Assembly (NCBI GenBank): GCA_009886115.1
Contig: VFJJ01000049.1
Coordinates: 1-54,831 of the forward strand
Source of the DNA: Actinomycetota bacterium
Lineage (GTDB): Bacteria; Actinomycetota; Acidimicrobiia; IMCC26256; VFJJ01
Length of the DNA: 54,831 nt
Direction: 5' to 3'
Position numbers and translations under genes: made by a program. This document shows positions 51,428 to 54,831 of this stretch, in pieces (positions within the stretch are counted from its first letter, which is position 1; the number at the start of each line of letters is the position of its first letter). A model generated the notes under the pieces. That model was not told the origin of the DNA and made no database searches. It was given only the letters and a program-made list of their open reading frames with translations.

Positions 51428-52210
51428 TCACACGTACCCATCGGGTGGTGACATTCCCTCAGCCCCGACGGCTCGTGGACCGGGCACGCCACGGAACTTG
51501 AAAGCGACCGGGGGCGCACCGGCCTGACAGACGTACACCTCTCCCGTGAAGGCCCCGGTGAGGCAGGAGAGCACAGCATCGGCGATCTGCTCCGGTGAAA
51601 TGATCGGAAAGTTGCTGTCGATGAGCTCTTGACGGGCTGCTTCAGCAAGCAGGGGTGTATCGGTGATCCCGGGACACACCGCGTTGATGGTGATGCGACG
51701 GTCCTTCAGAGCCGGGCCGAGCGCTCGCACGAGGCCGACAACTGCGTGCTTGGTGGCCGTGTAGATCGGATCGCGTGAGAACGCCACCAAACCGGCAAGC
51801 GACGACGTCACCACGATCGCCCCTCCACCCCGGGCGGACAACGCGGGGATCAGTGCCCGGACACCGAACACGACCCCATCCAGGTTCGCACCGCGAATGC
51901 GCTCGTACTGCTCGTCGGTCATCGACTCGACCGCCTCCCAAACGCCGGTGTTCACGCCGGCGTTGAGATGGGCGAGGTCGACGCCGCCGTGGCGTCGGGT
52001 GACCGAGGCGAGAACGCGGGCCCAGTCAACGGAACGTCCGACGTCTGCCGCTTCGAAGGACCCACCCACCTCCGCCGCCGCAGCGCGGCCCATCTCGACG
52101 TCACGGTCGACGATGACAACCGTCGCCCCAACAGCTGCGAGACGCCGCGCCGTCGCACGACCGATTCCCGACGCCCCCCCAGTGACGATCGCCACCTTCC
52201 CCTCAAGCAT
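51428..52210 (-). CDS. SDR family oxidoreductase
   Basis: 260 residues. The NAD(P) site is VTGGASGIGRATARRL with VDRDVE (NAD-type Asp), then LNAGVNTG and the catalytic VTSSLAGLVAFSRDPIYTATK (Ser, Tyr, Lys). The C-terminal end GEVYVCQAGAPPVAFKFRG departs from the usual DGG motif. ATG 52210 follows GGGGCGACGG. The 184 bp downstream (51244-51427) show no gene I can support. Confidence 0.9.
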   Translation of the reverse strand: MLEGKVAIVTGGASGIGRATARRLAAVGATVVIVDRDVEMGRAAAAEVGGSFEAADVGRSVDWARVLASVTRRHGGVDLAHLNAGVNTGVWEAVESMTDEQYERIRGANLDGVVFGVRALIPALSARGGGAIVVTSSLAGLVAFSRDPIYTATKHAVVGLVRALGPALKDRRITINAVCPGITDTPLLAEAARQELIDSNFPIISPEQIADAVLSCLTGAFTGEVYVCQAGAPPVAFKFRGVPGPRAVGAEGMSPPDGYV

Positions 52211-52508
52211 CCGTCGCCCCTGTCTCGTGAGAGTTTCAGTTTCCACGGTAATTCTCCGAGCGGTGCCAGCGTTGACAGCCAAGCCTGGGCACGGCGGGCG
52301 ACCGGGGGCTACGGTCAAAACGTGCTCGAGAGGCCGCGGCTTGGGGGACGAGCTTCCTGAGCGGACAGAATCAGTGACACAGCCGGTCGTGGGGCGACAT
52401 CCCGTCGACATCCCGTCGACATCCCGGCGGGCCCGATCGGTTTCCAGAGGGTCCAGTGGACCCAGAGGGTCCAGAAGACGCATTGGCATCACGGGAGCGA
52501 GGCGCGAC
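52211..52508. other. Divergent gap before the acyl-CoA dehydrogenases, with short repeats
   Basis: About 300 bp with no gene. ACATCCCGTCG is repeated at 52397, 52408 and partly 52419. GGGTCCA/TGGACCC (52449-52455 and 52457-52463) form an inverted repeat around one G, and a third GGGTCCA half-site follows at 52467. This is a plausible regulator site for the dehydrogenase pair. Confidence 0.5.
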
Positions 52509-53702
52509 GTGTACGTGGGCTACAGCGAAGAGCAGGAGGCGCTCCGTCAGGAGCTCCGTACCTACTACGAGCGGCTGCTGACGCCGGAGGTGCGCGAGAA
52601 GCTGGCGCACAGCGGCGGCGTCGGTCCGGAGATGCGGGCCGTCTGGAAGCAGATGTGCCAGGACGGCTGGGCCGGCATCGGCTGGCCCACGGAGTACGGC
52701 GGCCAGAACCGCACCGCGCTCGACCAATTCATCTTCTTCGACGAGTCGATGCGCGCCGGCGCCCCGGTGCCGATGCTCACGATCAACACCGTCGGCCCGA
52801 CGATCATGAACTACGGGACCCCGGAGCAGAAGGACTACTTCCTCCCGAAGATCCTGAACGGCGAGATCCACTTCTGCATCGGCTACTCGGAGCCCGAGGC
52901 CGGCACCGACCTCGCCAACCTGAAGACCCGCGCCGACCTCGACGGCGACGAGCTGATCATCAACGGCCAGAAGCTCTGGACGTCGCTCGCGAGCGATGCC
53001 GACTGGTGCTGGCTGGCCGTGCGGACCAACCAGGAAGCCAAGAAGCACAAGGGCATCTCGATGGTGCTCGTACCGCTCAAGGACGCTGAAGGCAACCGCA
53101 CGCCCGGCATCGAGATCCAGCCGTTGCACCTCATGGGCGAGCACGACATCAACGCCGTTTTCTACACCGACGTCCGGGTCCCCAAGGCCAACGTCGTGCT
53201 CGGCATCGACCAGGGCTGGACGCTCATCACCGGTCAGCTCAACCACGAGCGGGTCACGCTGTGCTCGTCGGGCGTGCTCGAACGCATGTTGAACAACGTC
53301 CTCGACTGGGCACAGAACACCAAGCTGGCCGACGGATCTCGCGTCGTCGACCGCGAGTGGGTGCAGATGAACTTCGCCCGCGTCAAGGCGGGCCTGGAGT
53401 TTCTGAAGCTCATCAACTGGAAGGTCGCCTGGACGGTCACCAACGGCCATCTCGACGTCGCCGACGCATCCACGATCAAGGTGCACGGCACCGAGTTCAA
53501 CATGCACGCGATCCGGATGCTCTCGGAGATCATGGGCGAGGCCGCCTACCTCCCGGAAGGGTCCCCCGGGGCGATCCTCAAGGGGCAGTTGGAGCTCTCG
53601 TACCGGGGCATGACGATCCTCACCTTCGGCGGGGGCGTCAACGAGGTGCAGCGTGACCTGATCTCGATCTTCGGCCTCGGCATGCCGCGGTCGATGCGCT
53701 AG
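52509..53702 (+). CDS. Acyl-CoA dehydrogenase, subunit 1 of a probable heteromeric pair
   Basis: 397 residues. GWPTEYGGQNRTALDQFIFF, FCIGYSEPEAGTDLANLKTR (FAD/substrate loop) and GQKLWTSLASDADWCWLAVR are acyl-CoA dehydrogenase marks. NHERVTLCSSG and the C-terminal FGGGVNEVQRDLISIFGLG match the FadE large-type subunits used on steroid side chains. It starts with GTG 52509 (a second GTG at 52515) and is followed after 10 bp by another dehydrogenase gene, an arrangement known for alpha2beta2 enzymes such as the mycobacterial cholesterol FadE pairs. Confidence 0.9.
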   Translation: MYVGYSEEQEALRQELRTYYERLLTPEVREKLAHSGGVGPEMRAVWKQMCQDGWAGIGWPTEYGGQNRTALDQFIFFDESMRAGAPVPMLTINTVGPTIMNYGTPEQKDYFLPKILNGEIHFCIGYSEPEAGTDLANLKTRADLDGDELIINGQKLWTSLASDADWCWLAVRTNQEAKKHKGISMVLVPLKDAEGNRTPGIEIQPLHLMGEHDINAVFYTDVRVPKANVVLGIDQGWTLITGQLNHERVTLCSSGVLERMLNNVLDWAQNTKLADGSRVVDREWVQMNFARVKAGLEFLKLINWKVAWTVTNGHLDVADASTIKVHGTEFNMHAIRMLSEIMGEAAYLPEGSPGAILKGQLELSYRGMTILTFGGGVNEVQRDLISIFGLGMPRSMR

Positions 53703-53712
53703 GAGACCGACC

Positions 53713-54828
53713 GTGGACTTCACCTTCAGCGAAGAGCAGCAGGCGGTCAAGGACCTCGCCGCGCAGATCCTCGAGGGCACCATCAGCCACGAGCGCCTCA
53801 AGGAGATGCGGACCAACGGCGAGCACCTCGAGGCCAAGGCCTGGCAGGAGCTGGCCAATGCCGGCCTCATCGGCATCGCGCTCCCCGAGGCGTACGGCGG
53901 GTCCGGGCAGGGGTTCGTCGCGGCGACGCTCGTGCTCGAGCAGATCGGCCGTCACGTGGCGCCCGTCCCCTACTACGCCTCGGCCGTCCTGGGCGCGATG
54001 CCCATCGCCCGCTATGGCACCGAGGCCCAGAAGCAGGCCCTGCTCCCGCCGGCCATCGCCGGCACGCTCATTCTCAGCGGCGCGTACCAGGAGGCGGGCA
54101 CCGCCGCCGAGGAGCCGTACACGCAAGCCGAGTCGACCGACGGAGCCAACGGCAGCGGGCACTGGAGCCTCAGCGGGCAGAAGGACTTCGTGCCCGCCGG
54201 GCTCGACGCCGGCCGCATCGTCGTGTCGGCCCGGACCGGCGACGACGTGGGCCTGTTCCTGCTCGACCCGACGTCAGCCGGGGTCACCGTCGTCCGCCAG
54301 GACACCACCACGGGCATTCCCGAGGCTCGCCTGGAGCTGAGCGGCGCCCCCGCGGATCTGCTCGTCGTCGGACGCGAGGCCCTCGAGTGGACGCTCCAGC
54401 ACGCCATGACCGCCCTGTGCGCCATGGGCGTCGGGGTGTTCGACCGTGAAGTGAGGATGACGGCCGACTACACGAGCACCCGCAAGCAGTTCGACCGGCC
54501 GCTCGCCAGCTTTCAGGCCGTCGGCCAGCGAGCCGCCGACGCGTACATCGACGCCGAGGCCATCCGCCTCACCACCTGGCAGGCCGCCTGGCGGCTCGAG
54601 CATGACCTCCCGGCGGCCGTCGAGGTGACGACCGCCAAGTACTGGCTCGCCGAAGGCGGTCAGCGGGTCGCCGCCGCTGCGCAGCACCTCCACGGCGGCA
54701 TCGGCGTCGACCGCGACTACCCGCTGCACCGCTACTACCTGTGGGCCAAGTGGCTGCAGCTCTCGCTCGGCGGAGCGAGCCACCACCTCCAAAAGCTCGG
54801 CCGCATGCTCGCCGACACGCCCGTCTGA
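53713..54828 (+). CDS. Acyl-CoA dehydrogenase, subunit 2 of a probable heteromeric pair
   Basis: 371 residues, GTG start with AGGAG upstream, complete within the window. GIALPEAYGGSGQGFVAATL, the FAD-binding stretch STRKQFDRPLASFQAVGQRA and HGGIGVDRDYPLHRYYLWAK are family marks. The middle beta domain is short and poorly conserved (GAYQEAGTAAEEP in place of the usual TEPxAGSD), as in the partner subunits of heteromeric FadE enzymes, where only one subunit provides a full active site. The substrate is probably a branched or ring-bearing acyl-CoA. Confidence 0.9.
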   Translation: MDFTFSEEQQAVKDLAAQILEGTISHERLKEMRTNGEHLEAKAWQELANAGLIGIALPEAYGGSGQGFVAATLVLEQIGRHVAPVPYYASAVLGAMPIARYGTEAQKQALLPPAIAGTLILSGAYQEAGTAAEEPYTQAESTDGANGSGHWSLSGQKDFVPAGLDAGRIVVSARTGDDVGLFLLDPTSAGVTVVRQDTTTGIPEARLELSGAPADLLVVGREALEWTLQHAMTALCAMGVGVFDREVRMTADYTSTRKQFDRPLASFQAVGQRAADAYIDAEAIRLTTWQAAWRLEHDLPAAVEVTTAKYWLAEGGQRVAAAAQHLHGGIGVDRDYPLHRYYLWAKWLQLSLGGASHHLQKLGRMLADTPV

Positions 54829-54831
54829 CAC

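Overview
The window is high-GC (clearly above 65 %) and dense in genes. Several marker systems point to the phylum Actinomycetota: a mycothiol ligase (mshC), phosphatidylinositol-mannoside genes (pgsA, an acyltransferase and a PimA-like mannosyltransferase), a WhiB regulator, F420-type enzymes and an Lrp/LysE pair. Gene content and style fit Acidimicrobiia best, but that class assignment is inference. Broken genes at 24-684, 12.2-14.3 kb and 49.8-50.9 kb could be real decay, and some could be draft-assembly artefacts.

Layout. 0-7.1 kb: a frameshifted ABC ATPase, then a minus-strand run yebC-pdxT-pdxS (pyridoxal phosphate synthase), a DUF3048 lipoprotein, an HtpX-like protease with LemA, and a PimA-like mannosyltransferase. 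7.2-11.1 kb: DEAD-box helicase, MerR regulator, alpha/beta hydrolase. 11.15-14.39 kb: a 3.2-kb dead integrative element bounded by 35-bp direct repeats. The right copy is the 3' end of the acyltransferase gene. The element holds a broken tyrosine integrase, phage/plasmid remnants, a 34-bp perfect palindrome and a parS-like palindrome. 14.3-16.1 kb: pgsA and acyltransferase. 16.3-24.4 kb: EF-G paralogue, secreted SGNH hydrolase, SDR, ABC transporter pair, Fic enzyme, AbrB/PIN toxin-antitoxin pair. 24.5-32.5 kb: membrane protein, cyclase-family hydrolase, then a minus-strand run LysE, F420-NADP reductase, mshC, HExxH lipoprotein, thrS, HIT. 33.1-38.3 kb: a complete branched-chain amino-acid-type ABC importer (livF, G, M, H, J). 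38.5-42.1 kb: ECF sigma/anti-sigma pair, aspartate aminotransferase, serC. 42.2-43.2 kb: a WhiB7-like gene behind a leader ORF and a strong intrinsic terminator, possibly an attenuator. 43.3-49.3 kb: enoyl-CoA hydratase, a DegT-fold enzyme with His in place of the PLP lysine, then a catabolic-looking operon SDR, cysteine-hydrolase-like protein, P450, F420-type monooxygenase. 49.6 kb: tRNA-Arg(CCT), followed by a truncated alcohol dehydrogenase joined head-to-head with a truncated DsrE-like gene, an AhpD-like protein and an SDR. 52.5-54.8 kb: two adjacent acyl-CoA dehydrogenases.

The genes thrS, HIT, pgsA, acyltransferase, pimA, pdxS, pdxT and yebC are all on the minus strand in the same order as the compact mycobacterial block (Rv2614c to Rv2603c). 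Here they are spread over about 28 kb by inserted blocks. The best candidates for new biology are the WhiB7-type attenuator locus, the His-for-Lys DegT enzyme and the palindromes in the decayed element.
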